Below the pieces are notes generated by a model. The model saw only the letters and a program-made list of their open reading frames with translations, made no database searches and was not told where the DNA came from. A stretch of 64,000 nt of DNA from assembly GCF_000731985.1 (NCBI RefSeq), contig NZ_JNCS01000009.1:80494-144493 (forward strand), given 5' to 3'. Positions 1-8,493 of the stretch are shown here, piece by piece; position 1 is the stretch's first letter, and each line of letters begins with the position of its first letter. A program made the position numbers and the translations under genes. The DNA comes from Natrinema altunense. Its GTDB lineage: Archaea > Halobacteriota > Halobacteria > Halobacteriales > Natrialbaceae.

Positions 1-285
1 CATGTAATCGTAAAACCGGTTGAGATACGAAGCGTAGGTCGCGATCGTGCTGGATTCGAACTCGCCGCGCAGCGAGTGAATCCAGGCCATACACTCGCGA
101 CGCTGGGCCGTACCGATCGCCTCGACATCGAAGCGTTCCCGGACGAACGCTTCGAACCGCCGGAGCACACGCTCGTAGGCCTCGAGGGTCCGCTCGCTTT
201 TGCCGTGGTATCGCTGATCGTCGAGGAAGTACTCGATTGGGTCCGCCACGTCCGTCGGGGCATCGGCCCCGGGTTCAGTCGCCAT
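1..285 (-). CDS. Tyrosine recombinase (XerC/D-like integrase), N-terminal part, runs off the window
   Basis: The 95 codons visible read as the SAM-like core-binding domain of phage-integrase-family recombinases: a helix with the pattern YFLDDQRYHGKSERTLEAY, then a second helix in which a serine-rich stretch precedes TIATYASYLNRFYDYM. Such domains clamp DNA while the missing C-terminal domain (R..HxxR..Y) would cut and rejoin it. The ATG at 285 lies 11 bases inside the upstream gene's 3' end, so the two are translationally coupled. The catalytic half lies outside the window, so activity cannot be judged. Chromosomal Xer-type and element-borne integrases are both possible. Confidence 0.75.
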   Translation of the reverse strand, partial: MATEPGADAPTDVADPIEYFLDDQRYHGKSERTLEAYERVLRRFEAFVRERFDVEAIGTAQRRECMAWIHSLRGEFESSTIATYASYLNRFYDYM

Positions 286-670
286 CGCCACCACCGTCGA
301 CGGTCGTGTACCCGCCGTGGCGTCCGCTGTATCGAATCCGGTTTGCCGACTGCAGTTCCTCGAGCGTCTCGTCCAATCGCGACTCGATGTCGTCGGCGAC
401 CGCCTCGAGGAGTTCGTCCCAGGTATACGTGTCAGCGGACAGCAATTCGAGGACCCGTGTCTCGAGGGCGTTACCCCCAGGGTCTGGATCCGGAGAATCG
501 GGTTCCGCTGAGCCGGATTCGAACCCCCGACGGCCAGCCTGAACCATCGTCCGAACGAACTCGCTCTGGCTCATGTCGAGGCGGTCAGCATGGGATTGCC
601 ACTCCTCTTTTTGATAGGTCGGAACGTATGTTTTGACGGCAGTCTTCTCAGTGTCCGTCGAATCGCCCAT
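275..670 (-). CDS. DUF5805-type small protein with ribbon-helix-helix-like N-terminus, partner of the recombinase
   Basis: 131 residues. The N-terminal half (VKTYVPTYQKEEWQSHADRL then MSQSEFVRTMVQAGRR) has the look of a ribbon-helix-helix DNA-binding domain: a beta strand followed by two helices. A Pro/Asp/Gly linker follows, then a C-terminal region resembling a small winged helix (TYTWDELLEAV, ELQSANRIRYSGRHGG). I recall this as the haloarchaeal DUF5805 family, often found beside integrase genes. The start at 670 was preferred to one ten codons upstream because family members begin shortly before TDTEKTAVKTYV. It overlaps the recombinase by 11 bases, suggesting one operon and possibly a regulatory or accessory role in recombination (inference). 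Confidence 0.65.
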   Translation of the reverse strand: MGDSTDTEKTAVKTYVPTYQKEEWQSHADRLDMSQSEFVRTMVQAGRRGFESGSAEPDSPDPDPGGNALETRVLELLSADTYTWDELLEAVADDIESRLDETLEELQSANRIRYSGRHGGYTTVDGGGDGD

Positions 671-1987
671 ACGCCATCCATCAGAGGCGACGATATTCAA
701 TCTGCCTATTATCCGAGCTAAGTGAGTTTATCTTCATCAATAGCACCTATATTGCGCAGCTGTTAGTACTACAGTTAGAGATTAGTATAGTCTATAGGCA
801 TGTGAGTAGGGATAAAAGTGGATTAGCGCTAGTACCAAAGTTCAAGATACAAGTGAGATCGAACGGCCGGTGAACGATATCCGATCGTCACTCGCGGTCC
901 CCGCCTCTCCTGCCCGCGGAGGGTGATCCGCCTCCCCTATCCTCTCAGGTCGCTCTCGTCCTCGAGTGCTGGAGGTCGAACGCGTTTGCGGAACCACGAG
1001 TGCCACGCAACTGTCGCGGCCATCGTCCCGGTCGGGTTGGCTACCGTCTATCGAATCGTCGATTTCTCGACCGGTGGGGGTAGATCCCTAGTGCTCGAAT
1101 CGACCTGTAGCTCATCGGATGGAGTGACGTTCAGTCGGCACTGGCCGGCATGCTACCAGCCCCGACCCACCCCCGGAGTCGGTTCGACTGTTATCCGGCG
1201 GGGTGCAGTACCCGCTGTCTCACCGAGTCGTCACTTTCTGCCTCGAGCGTCCTGATTCTGTGGCGACCACGATACACGTCGCAACCGACGATCGCAAACG
1301 GCGGCTCCGGTCGACTGCAACGACCATCCGGCCACTCTCTTGGCGAAGCGGACCGCTGTGGTATCGCGACTCGCCGGCGTTCATTCAGTTCGGTTTCGAG
1401 CGGCCAGCGGTGGGCTCGCGTCTCCTCTCAGCCGTCGACGGGAGTGGGCGAGTCGTCCGAAGGGATCGTTGGAAGACGACTGGCCCCGACCGCGACGGTT
1501 TCGATGAGGGCCGCCACAGCGGACGTATCCGCCCGGCAGTCGCAGGTCGTGTGTGGGTTCTCGTACACTCCGCTGACAGCGACGTTCACCGGATCGGTTT
1601 GAGTTTGGTCCTCCCCTGGGTTGGGCCCCCTCAGAACGCCACTGAGAGGGTTTCAGCGGAGAGAGTGATGGCTTCGCTATCGGAACTGTTCGAGCGATCC
1701 ATCTCGGCACTGCGTGCGAAGGAGTTTCGGGCCACGTTCGACGGTGTTCTCAGTCATTCGGATTTCAGGCGGAGTGTCCGTCCGAACCCATATAAATAAT
1801 ATATCGCTATACACAGTACAGGGCCCCACGGTACGTATCGACGCTCGTCGGAAACGCGTCAACGAGACTGGAGGTCGAATAGCTAACCCGCTTTCCCGCC
1901 CTCGAGACCTAAATCGACGATTCACCGGTGGCACGTGGACTCCTTCCGGGCGGTAGTTATTCCACGCTGGTCGCCGTCCGACTCGAT
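671..1987. other. Gene-poor 1.3-kb stretch; promoter region for the recombinase operon at its left end
   Basis: Bases about 700-860 are clearly AT-richer than the surroundings, with several TA-rich boxes, and probably hold the promoter of the leftward DUF5805/recombinase operon. From 870 to 1780 the DNA returns to high GC, but reading frames on both strands lack halophile codon bias, acidic composition and recognisable motifs. One short leftward frame (1428-1589, GTG start, 53 codons) has a more protein-like composition but no family I recognise. A TATA-like sequence (CATATAAATAAT, about 1789-1800) lies well upstream of the dehydrogenase gene and is a plausible promoter element for it. Confidence 0.5.
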
Positions 1988-2863
1988 ATGGCAGACATGA
2001 CCGTCGACGAGGCCCTGGCGAAGTACGGACCGTCCAAACTCGCTCGCGACGATCTACTGGTTCTCGAGGACCCACACTACACCGCCGAGAACATCGCAAT
2101 CGTGACGGGGGCCGGCTCGGGGATCGGCCGGGCAACCGCGCTGGCCTTCGCCGCGAACGGATTGACCGTCGTCGCGACGGATCGCGACGAAGAGGGTCTC
2201 GCCGAGACGCAAACGCAGTCCGAGGAGTTGTCCCTGCCGGGCGAACTCGTTACGGTCGTCGGCGACCTAACTACCGATTCGGATCTCGAGCGGATCGTCG
2301 ACGAAGCGGCCGACCGCGGCAGTATCCGCTATCTAGCCAACATCGCCGGACTGCAGACGGTCGCGCCCATCGAGTCGTTCCCGCTCGAGAAGTACGACCT
2401 GATGCACGATGTCATGCAGCGGGCTCCGTTGGTGCTCACCAAACACTGTCTCCCGCATTTCCGCGACAACGAGGACGGCGCGGGAGTCGTCGGGAACATG
2501 TGTTCGGTCCACGGCCACATCGTCACCCAAGACAAGGTCGCGTACAACACGACGAAGTTCGGACTGCGCGGGCTCACACAATCGATCGCCGCCGAAGGCG
2601 AGGGAAACGTCCGGGCGTTCACCGTCAGCACTGCCTACGTCAAGACGGCGCTCGTCGCGAAACAACTCCCCGAGACGGCCGACCGCCGCGACATGACCGT
2701 CGACGAGGTCGTCGAGAACGTCATGTTAGAGCACACCCGCGGCACGGAGATGATGGAACCCTACGAGGTCGCGAACCTGTTCGTGATGGGCTGTTCACAC
2801 CACAGCAAACACCTCAACGGCGGTGATATGACTCACGAAGGCGGGATGAGCCTGACGTACTGA
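1988..2863 (+). CDS. Short-chain dehydrogenase/reductase (3-hydroxybutyrate-dehydrogenase-like)
   Basis: 291 residues. A classical SDR Rossmann fold is visible: cofactor motif GAGSGIG at residues 41-47, an acidic residue after the second strand (VVATDRDEEG) that favours NAD(H), the NIAG-like structural motif near 118-121, catalytic Ser173, and the YxxxK pair Tyr186/Lys190. The first 30 residues form an unusual N-terminal extension before the Rossmann strand. The ATG at 1988 was chosen because the extra upstream codons are atypical. Length, NTTK active site and C-terminal layout recall 3-hydroxybutyrate dehydrogenases, but the substrate is not fixed by sequence. It stands alone, convergent with the PH-domain operon that ends 15 bases away. 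Confidence 0.85.
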   Translation: MADMTVDEALAKYGPSKLARDDLLVLEDPHYTAENIAIVTGAGSGIGRATALAFAANGLTVVATDRDEEGLAETQTQSEELSLPGELVTVVGDLTTDSDLERIVDEAADRGSIRYLANIAGLQTVAPIESFPLEKYDLMHDVMQRAPLVLTKHCLPHFRDNEDGAGVVGNMCSVHGHIVTQDKVAYNTTKFGLRGLTQSIAAEGEGNVRAFTVSTAYVKTALVAKQLPETADRRDMTVDEVVENVMLEHTRGTEMMEPYEVANLFVMGCSHHSKHLNGGDMTHEGGMSLTY

Positions 2864-2877
2864 TTCACATCGGTCAG

Positions 2878-4461
2878 TCACTCCTCGCCGTCACTCTCGG
2901 TCGCCGACTCCTCGTCCGTCGGATCGATCCCGTCCCGGAACCATCGCCGTCCCGTCCGCTGGTGCTGACGCGCCCGGAGGCGCTCCTGCAACCGGTCCTC
3001 GATGGCGGCCTGCATCTCGAGGCCCCGGTCCGTATCCACGTCGTGAGCGGTCGCGGCTCGACCGAGTAACGAGGCGGAACTGGCGGTATCGGCGGTGACG
3101 CTGGCGAGTCGCCGTCGGCGCTGGAAGATCGTCGCCTGGTGGAGGACGGCCTGCACCCGGTAGTAGGGGACGACCTTCGTCGTCCGCCGCCAGAACCCCG
3201 TCCGGGCGAGGACGTATCGGTCGTCGAGGCGGACGCCCCGATTCCGCCATTTCAGATGCGCCGCGATCGGGACGAGGACCGCGAGGGCGGCGAGAACGTA
3301 CCACTGGCGGATGAATCCCGTGTATCGCGCCAACAGAAACGCGACGCCGACGACGGCGGCGACGACGAGCAGGTATCGGACCGCGTACCGCTCGCGGGCG
3401 CGTCGCGGCGGCGACTCGAGGTCAATCGGACCAAACGGCTCGATCGCACGCGCGAGTTCGGCGACCCGGTCGGCGTCGGCCAGCGGAATCGCGGACTCCG
3501 AACCGCGGGAATCGGACTGGCCGGGAGCGTAACCGGCCGTCTCGACGCTCAACGCGGCGTAACCGAACCAGCGGAAGGGGATCGATTCCGTGATCGTCAG
3601 CGTCTGGATCTTCTCGAGGGGGATCGTCCCGCTGTAGCGCTGGAGGAGGCCGCGTTCGTAGTAGAGTTCGTCGCCGACGCGGGTGAGACGGAAGCCGTAG
3701 TAACGGGTGAACGTGAGAGCGGCACTGATGAGCCAAGCCGCGAGCACGAAGAGCAGGAGGCCCCACGCGATCGCGATCAAGCCCGTTTCCGGGCCGGGGA
3801 GCCCGCCGAGACGGTTCGCCGGAACCAGCGCCACAGGGTCGAACCCGCTGGCGAACGAGAGCGCGATGCCGCCCAGCAGGCTCGCCCCCGGATCGATCGT
3901 GAAGACACTCAGAATCGCGAGTTCGTGGGGTCGAATTTCGAACAGGACCGTCTCGTCGCCGGCCGACGCCGCGTCGGTGTCCCTGACGGCGGTCCCCGTC
4001 TCGTCCGTGTCGGACGCGTCGGTACTCACACCGTCGCGGAGTTGGCGTCTGAGACGGCGGGCTTCGTCCTCGTCGACGTATTGCAGGCTGACTTCGGTCT
4101 GGCCGCCGCCCGCGGTCTCGATGTGGACGGCGGCGATGCCGAGGACGCGGACGAGGACGTTCTGCCTGATGTCGACGTTCTGGACTCGCCCCAGAGGAAG
4201 TTCCCGATCCCTGCGTGCGAGGACGCCGGAGGTAACGTCGAACGTGTCGTCGGTGAGTTCGTATCGGAACCGCCGATAGTAGGCGAACTCGTAGACGATC
4301 CCGAGGACGATCCCGATCGCGACGAGTCCGACCACGGACAGCAGGTTCGTCCCGTTCCCGCCGGGCGAGGCGACGATCCCGACGACGAAAAACAGGAAGC
4401 CGGTGTTGAGGCTCCGCGAGAGCGAGCGGACGGCGACCGACGCCGGATGGAGCGTCGTCAT
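2878..4461 (-). CDS. Multi-PH-domain membrane protein (YdbT-like), copy 1
   Basis: 527 residues. Several hydrophobic segments (near residues 15-55, 185-245 and 355-395) alternate with three soluble segments of the bacterial PH type (bPH_2). Each soluble segment carries the family pattern of a GxxxRRxxxVPYxRVQ-like strand, here [38 protein letters not shown] and [17 protein letters not shown]. Proteins of the YdbS/YdbT type are conserved membrane proteins of unclear role; a link to envelope stress or peptide resistance has been suggested in bacteria. The C-terminus is acidic, as usual in halophiles. Its start overlaps the stop of the upstream YdbS-like gene by 4 bases (ATGA), so they form an operon. 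A paralogous pair lies 6 kb away. Confidence 0.85.
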   Translation of the reverse strand: MTTLHPASVAVRSLSRSLNTGFLFFVVGIVASPGGNGTNLLSVVGLVAIGIVLGIVYEFAYYRRFRYELTDDTFDVTSGVLARRDRELPLGRVQNVDIRQNVLVRVLGIAAVHIETAGGGQTEVSLQYVDEDEARRLRRQLRDGVSTDASDTDETGTAVRDTDAASAGDETVLFEIRPHELAILSVFTIDPGASLLGGIALSFASGFDPVALVPANRLGGLPGPETGLIAIAWGLLLFVLAAWLISAALTFTRYYGFRLTRVGDELYYERGLLQRYSGTIPLEKIQTLTITESIPFRWFGYAALSVETAGYAPGQSDSRGSESAIPLADADRVAELARAIEPFGPIDLESPPRRARERYAVRYLLVVAAVVGVAFLLARYTGFIRQWYVLAALAVLVPIAAHLKWRNRGVRLDDRYVLARTGFWRRTTKVVPYYRVQAVLHQATIFQRRRRLASVTADTASSASLLGRAATAHDVDTDRGLEMQAAIEDRLQERLRARQHQRTGRRWFRDGIDPTDEESATESDGEE

Positions 4462-4946
4462 ACGGCGTCCTCACCCGCCGTCTCGATCGCGAGTTGGCGA
4501 AGCGATTCCTGCAGGTCCTCGGCTCGAGTCGGCGTGAGTCCCGGGATCGCCACATCGGAACTTCGGGAGCCGGCCGTATAGACCACGACCGTCGCGAGCC
4601 CGGTCGTGCGCTCGAGCGGTGACCGCCGAGAGTCGACGTGCTGGACTCGGACGTAGGGGACGACCGTCTTGACGCGCGTGAAGACGCCGCGTTCGATGTA
4701 GAGATCGTCGTCCCGAAGCTCGAACCGCCAGACGCCGTAGCGACGCCAGGCCACGAGGATGCGAAGGAGCGCGAGAGCGACGGCGAGAGCGACGGCGGCC
4801 GGCACGAGGACGTCCGGCGCGGACTCCCAGACTGCCGTACGGGTGAGACCGAACGCCGCGCCGACGATGGCGCCACCGAAAATCGCGGCTCGAACGAGCG
4901 CGAGGAGGAGCCAAACGACGCGCACTCGTGGAGTGAGCCGTTCCAT
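4458..4946 (-). CDS. Single PH-domain membrane protein (YdbS-like), copy 1
   Basis: 162 residues: two adjacent transmembrane helices (roughly 8-35 and 45-64) followed by one bPH_2 domain with [18 protein letters not shown] and [19 protein letters not shown], ending in EDAV. This is the standard small partner of YdbT-like proteins. The stop codon overlaps the YdbT-like start by 4 bases. The ATG at 4946 begins [14 protein letters not shown], matching the start of the paralogue at 12674. Function is unknown beyond a membrane complex with its partner (inference from constant pairing in the family). Confidence 0.85.
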   Translation of the reverse strand: MERLTPRVRVVWLLLALVRAAIFGGAIVGAAFGLTRTAVWESAPDVLVPAAVALAVALALLRILVAWRRYGVWRFELRDDDLYIERGVFTRVKTVVPYVRVQHVDSRRSPLERTTGLATVVVYTAGSRSSDVAIPGLTPTRAEDLQESLRQLAIETAGEDAV

Positions 4947-5130
4947 ACGTATCGTCAGGGCACGATCGGATTAAAGGATGGGAAAGCGACGGTCGTTCTC
5001 ACGGGGTGAAACGGAGTTGACCCGTGAGGACGGTTCGATCGGGCACTCGCGACGATCTCCGTTGTCGAGTGAACGTCCGTCTCGGCGGCGAACCACAGGT
5101 ATTTGTGCACAGTTACCATAGGACTGGATA

Positions 5131-5493
5131 ATGGGAAACGATCACGTCACCCCCGATCTGTTCGCCCTCCGGACGGCGGCCGATGACGTCCCGATTGACG
5201 ACGTGATCCGTCTTCTCGGGACGTTTCACGCTCGAAACGCGATCGTCTATCTCTCCGATCACTCGACGGTGACGGTCGACGAACTCGCCGACGTACTCGC
5301 GGCCGCGGCGGCGAGTAACGACGAGACGATCGCGACGCCATCGGACCGCGACCGGATTCGGATCCGACTCTACCACGCGATCCTCCCGCGACTCGCCGAC
5401 CTGGAGTTCATCACGTTCGACAGCGAGACGAACACCGTGACCGAGACATCGATTCCGGACGCGGTCACTGCCGCGTTGCGGATCGACGACTGA
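5131..5493 (+). CDS. DUF7344-type winged-helix protein
   Basis: 120 residues, acidic, no membrane segment. The layout fits the haloarchaeal DUF7344 family, an ArsR-like winged helix: an early helix (IDDVIRLLGTFHARNAIVYL), a recognition segment (TVTVDELADVLAA) and a later helix-strand unit ending in HAILPRLADLEFITFDSET. It lies 5 bases upstream of a DICT-domain gene and is surely co-transcribed with it. A transcriptional or signal-transduction role is inferred from the fold and the pairing. No target is evident. Confidence 0.75.
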   Translation: MGNDHVTPDLFALRTAADDVPIDDVIRLLGTFHARNAIVYLSDHSTVTVDELADVLAAAAASNDETIATPSDRDRIRIRLYHAILPRLADLEFITFDSETNTVTETSIPDAVTAALRIDD

Positions 5494-5498
5494 TCGGC

Positions 5499-6230
5499 AT
5501 GCACTCGCTTCGAGACGCTTTCGAGAACGTCGACCGACGACGGAAGACGCTCGAGATCCACACCGACGAGGAGTCGGTCATCGCGGAGTTCCGACAGCAG
5601 TTCGATACGCGGAACGTCGACGTGACCCACCGGTCACTGGGGGCGATCGACGAGATGGGGTTCGTGATCGTTCGGGATGGCGACGGGGAGTTCCGGGGTG
5701 CGCTGGGTATCGATCAGTTCGAGGCGGTCCTCTCGCCCGACCTCCACCCGCCGTGGGAACTCGCCGAACGGGACCTCGACAGCGCGGCCCTGTTCAGTTT
5801 CCTCGAGAACACGCTGTTTTCGTCGTACGATCGCCGGCAGATGGTGGCCACGTCCCGGGAGATCGAAGAACGGGCGTGGCGCGTCGGAACGGGGCGACTG
5901 TACGCCGGCTTCCAGCGGCCGGCAGCGCTCCGTGCACAAACTGACGTGTACCGGCGGTTCGGCGACCGCGACTCGCTCACCGTGGTCGTATTCATAGACG
6001 GGGAGTACGACGGGATGCTCACCGACGACGTAACGGTCGTCACGGACGCCAACGACGAATTCGACGCGTTCTGGTTCGTGGTGTTCGACGGCGGCGGAAC
6101 CGACCACCATCGCTGTGCGTTGGTCGCCGAAGAACGCGATCCGGGTCGGTACTACGGCTTCTGGACGTACGACCCGATGCTCGTCGGCGATCTGGTCGCC
6201 TATCTCGAGGCGGCATCCGACGGCCGGTGA
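5499..6230 (+). CDS. DICT sensory-domain protein
   Basis: 243 residues. The sequence matches the DICT domain (named from its association with diguanylate cyclases and two-component systems): an N-terminal helical start (MHSLRDAFENVDRRRKTLEI), GFVIVRDGDGEFRGALG in the first strand pair, and the central SREIEERAWRVGTGRLYAGF block at about residues 125-146. The C-terminal half alternates strands and helices. No output domain is attached, so the DUF7344 winged helix encoded 5 bases upstream may be its effector (inference). The domain is thought to be sensory, possibly light- or redox-linked. No cofactor-binding residue can be assigned. Confidence 0.8.
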   Translation: MHSLRDAFENVDRRRKTLEIHTDEESVIAEFRQQFDTRNVDVTHRSLGAIDEMGFVIVRDGDGEFRGALGIDQFEAVLSPDLHPPWELAERDLDSAALFSFLENTLFSSYDRRQMVATSREIEERAWRVGTGRLYAGFQRPAALRAQTDVYRRFGDRDSLTVVVFIDGEYDGMLTDDVTVVTDANDEFDAFWFVVFDGGGTDHHRCALVAEERDPGRYYGFWTYDPMLVGDLVAYLEAASDGR

Positions 6231-6326
6231 CTCGCCTGTCGAGCCGCCTTCGGTCTCGGCATGCCGGCCCCGATAGTCGATCCGCTATCGTCGGCCGGCC
6301 GAGGGACGAAACGGAACGCTCCGGCG

Positions 6327-6560
6327 TTACTGGGTCGCGGTGCGAACGGCGCCGACGCGATAGAGGTCTTTCTCGAGTCCGTCCCCATCACAGTCCTCGT
6401 TCGGACACTCGTAGTGCCAGCCGTCCTGGGTCGCCGCGCCTTCCTGAAATCGCTCCCCGCATACCTCACAGAGGAGTTGTCCGTTTGTACACGTATCCCG
6501 GTGTAATTCGAGGGCGAGTTCGGTCTGGAACGACTGGTTGCAGTTACGACAGGTGTGCAT
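6327..6560 (-). CDS. Small two-finger zinc protein (C2H2 plus CxxC type)
   Basis: 77 residues. The first finger reads CRNCNQSFQTELALELHRDTC, giving Cys-x2-Cys with a distal His and Cys. The second reads CEVCGERFQEGAATQDGWHY followed by CPNEDC, so a second set of metal ligands is present. Small zinc-finger proteins of this type are common in haloarchaea and act in nucleic-acid binding or protein contacts; the role here is unknown. The ATG at 6560 (MHTCRNC) is preferred to one nine codons upstream. An AT-rich box around 6600-6612 lies at promoter distance. Confidence 0.75.
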   Translation of the reverse strand: MHTCRNCNQSFQTELALELHRDTCTNGQLLCEVCGERFQEGAATQDGWHYECPNEDCDGDGLEKDLYRVGAVRTATQ

Positions 6561-6828
6561 AGTTCGTCTGACGCGAGCATTCGCCAAAACTGCTTGGGTT
6601 CTTTTATTCCGCTCTATTTCGGGCTGATTAGGCGGCTCTGTCCGGATTTGGCGTCGACAGTTCGGGAAAAAAGACAGCCCGAACGGAGCGTTTACTCGCC
6701 CTCGAGTATTCCGTGTGCTGGGGGATCAGCCGAACGGCGGGCTCGGAACAACACCGCCCGATGGGGTGTCAGGTAACTAGTAGGACGGGCGTCAGCCGGT
6801 CGATTCGGACGGGAACGATTTCCCCGAC

Positions 6829-6840
6829 TGATTTATGTTC
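6829..6840 (+). promoter_or_regulatory. TATA-like box upstream of the CorC-like gene
   Basis: The AT-rich stretch CTGATTTATGTT sits about 20-29 bases before the ATG at 6858, the spacing expected for a haloarchaeal leaderless transcript. It is the only AT-rich box in an otherwise GC-rich 300-base gap between the zinc-finger gene and this gene. Confidence 0.5.
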
Positions 6841-6857
6841 ACCGGTTCAATGGCCGA

Positions 6858-7937
6858 ATGATGAACTCGCTTGTCATCGGTGGACGGCTGTTCGCGGGCG
6901 TAGTGCTCATTCTGGCGAACGCCTTCTTCGTCGCGATCGAGTTCGCGCTGACGCGCGCTCGGCAGTTCTCGGAGGCGGAGTTCGTCGGTGACAACCCGAA
7001 ACTCGAACGGGCGTGGGCGATGACCGACGATCTCGAACTCTATCTCACCACGTGCCAGGTGGGGATCACTGCCTCGAGCATCGCGGTCGGGATCGTCGCC
7101 GAGCCCGCGCTGGCCGCGATCTTCGAGCCACTGTTCGAGAACACGGTGCTGGCGACGATCGGCAGCGGGGCGATCCTCGCCTTCCTCATCATCAACCTCG
7201 TCCACCTGACCCACGGCGAGCAGACGCCGACGTATCTCGGCGTCGAGCGCTCGCGGCTGGTCTGTCGGTACGGCGCGACGCCCCTGTACTGGTTCTACCG
7301 GCTCATCTCGCCGGTTATCGCGCTCGGCGACGGCATCGCGAAACTGACCCTCAAGCTCTTCGGGATCGAAATGACAGGCGCGTGGCTCGAGACCGAGGAG
7401 GACGTCATCGAGTCCCGCGCCGACCTGCGGAACCGGCTGGGTTCGATCCTTCAGGAAGGGAATCTCTCCGAGGAACGGCGCGAAGAGGTCATGAACGCGT
7501 TCCAGATCGGTGAACAGTCCATCAGCGAACTGATGGTGCCCCCCGAGGAGATCGTCGCGCTCTCGACCGACGCCGACCCCGAAGAGAACTTCCGGAAGAT
7601 GGAGGAGCGCCCCCAGACCCGCTATCCGCTGGTCGGCGGCGAACTGACGGACTTCCGCGGCATCCTCTACACGCCGATCCTCGTCAGACACCGCCAGGAA
7701 CTGGCCGATGGCACCGTCGACTTCGAAGAGCTGGCGGCGCCGCCAATGACGCTCTCGCCCGACGCGGACGTCAGCGACGCGGTCGACCAGTTCCAGGCCG
7801 AAAATCAGGAACTCGCCCTGGTGATCGAGGACGGCAAGGTCGCCGGCCTCGTCACCGTGACCGACCTGCTCGAGGCGGTGATGGGCGACATCGAAGATCC
7901 GCTCGACGGCGCACAGCTCGAGCCGGTCGATCGCTGA
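6858..7937 (+). CDS. CNNM/CorC-HlyC family membrane protein with CBS domains
   Basis: 359 residues. The N-terminal DUF21 (CNNM) membrane domain spans about residues 1-190 with hydrophobic helices at 5-27, 65-85 and 98-125. A tandem CBS-domain pair follows: FQIGEQSISELMVPPEEIVAL marks CBS1 and LALVIEDGKVAGLVTVTDLL marks CBS2. There is no C-terminal CorC/HlyC domain, so this is a shortened member of the family. Relatives are implicated in Mg2+/Co2+ or Na+ movement, with CBS domains binding adenine nucleotides. Two ATGs (6858, 6861) are adjacent. It is followed by a universal stress protein in the same direction. Confidence 0.85.
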   Translation: MMNSLVIGGRLFAGVVLILANAFFVAIEFALTRARQFSEAEFVGDNPKLERAWAMTDDLELYLTTCQVGITASSIAVGIVAEPALAAIFEPLFENTVLATIGSGAILAFLIINLVHLTHGEQTPTYLGVERSRLVCRYGATPLYWFYRLISPVIALGDGIAKLTLKLFGIEMTGAWLETEEDVIESRADLRNRLGSILQEGNLSEERREEVMNAFQIGEQSISELMVPPEEIVALSTDADPEENFRKMEERPQTRYPLVGGELTDFRGILYTPILVRHRQELADGTVDFEELAAPPMTLSPDADVSDAVDQFQAENQELALVIEDGKVAGLVTVTDLLEAVMGDIEDPLDGAQLEPVDR

Positions 7938-8018
7938 TCGCCGCGGGCACGGCCGAGACAATCGGTCCCCGCGAGTGCGCGTGTTCGCTTTTTGTCCGCC
8001 GGCGTGAAAACGACTGTC

Positions 8019-8450
8019 GTGTACGACGACGTACTGGTTCCGACCGACGGGAGCGCGACGAGCGAGGCGGCGGTCGAGCAGGCCGTTTCGATCGCCGAAG
8101 GGGCGGGAGCGACGATTCACTTCCTCCACGTCGTTGACATAGGGACGAAGATGTCCGCCGGCGCGACGGGAAGCATCGCCCCGCAACTCACCGAGACGCT
8201 CGAGGAAGCGGCCGAGTCGGCCCTCGACGAGGCCGCGAGCCGGGCCGAATCGGCCGGGGTGACCTACGAACGGTTCACCCGCGAGGGGGATCCCCACGAG
8301 GTGATCGAAGCGTACTGCGACGAGCACGACGTCGATCTCGTCGCCATGGGGGCCAGCGGCCACTCAGGCGTGAAAGAACGGCTGCTCGGTAGCACGACCG
8401 ATCGCGTCGTCCGGAGCGTCGAGGCGTCGGTCCTCGTCGCACGGCCCTGA
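8019..8450 (+). CDS. Universal stress protein (UspA family)
   Basis: 143 residues with the Usp signature. It starts (M)YDDVLVPTDGS, has a central basic/acidic helix region, and a C-terminal ATP-loop with the G-x2-G-x9-G-S pattern in GASGHSGVKERLLGST. The GTG at 8019 was chosen because haloarchaeal Usp proteins almost always begin with MYDD[IV]LVPTDGS; a TTG at 7992 would add nine atypical residues. The ATP-binding loop is intact, so this belongs to the nucleotide-binding subgroup. Usp proteins act in general stress; the specific trigger is unknown. Confidence 0.9.
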   Translation: MYDDVLVPTDGSATSEAAVEQAVSIAEGAGATIHFLHVVDIGTKMSAGATGSIAPQLTETLEEAAESALDEAASRAESAGVTYERFTREGDPHEVIEAYCDEHDVDLVAMGASGHSGVKERLLGSTTDRVVRSVEASVLVARP

Positions 8451-8493
8451 GAGGGATCCGGAGCGTCGATCGGAAACGGGATTCAGCGCCGTC

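Noticed and set aside
1203..1799. 198-codon rightward frame in the gene-poor stretch
   Set aside because: Basic, Ser/Arg-rich composition and lack of codon bias are unlike real genes of this genome.
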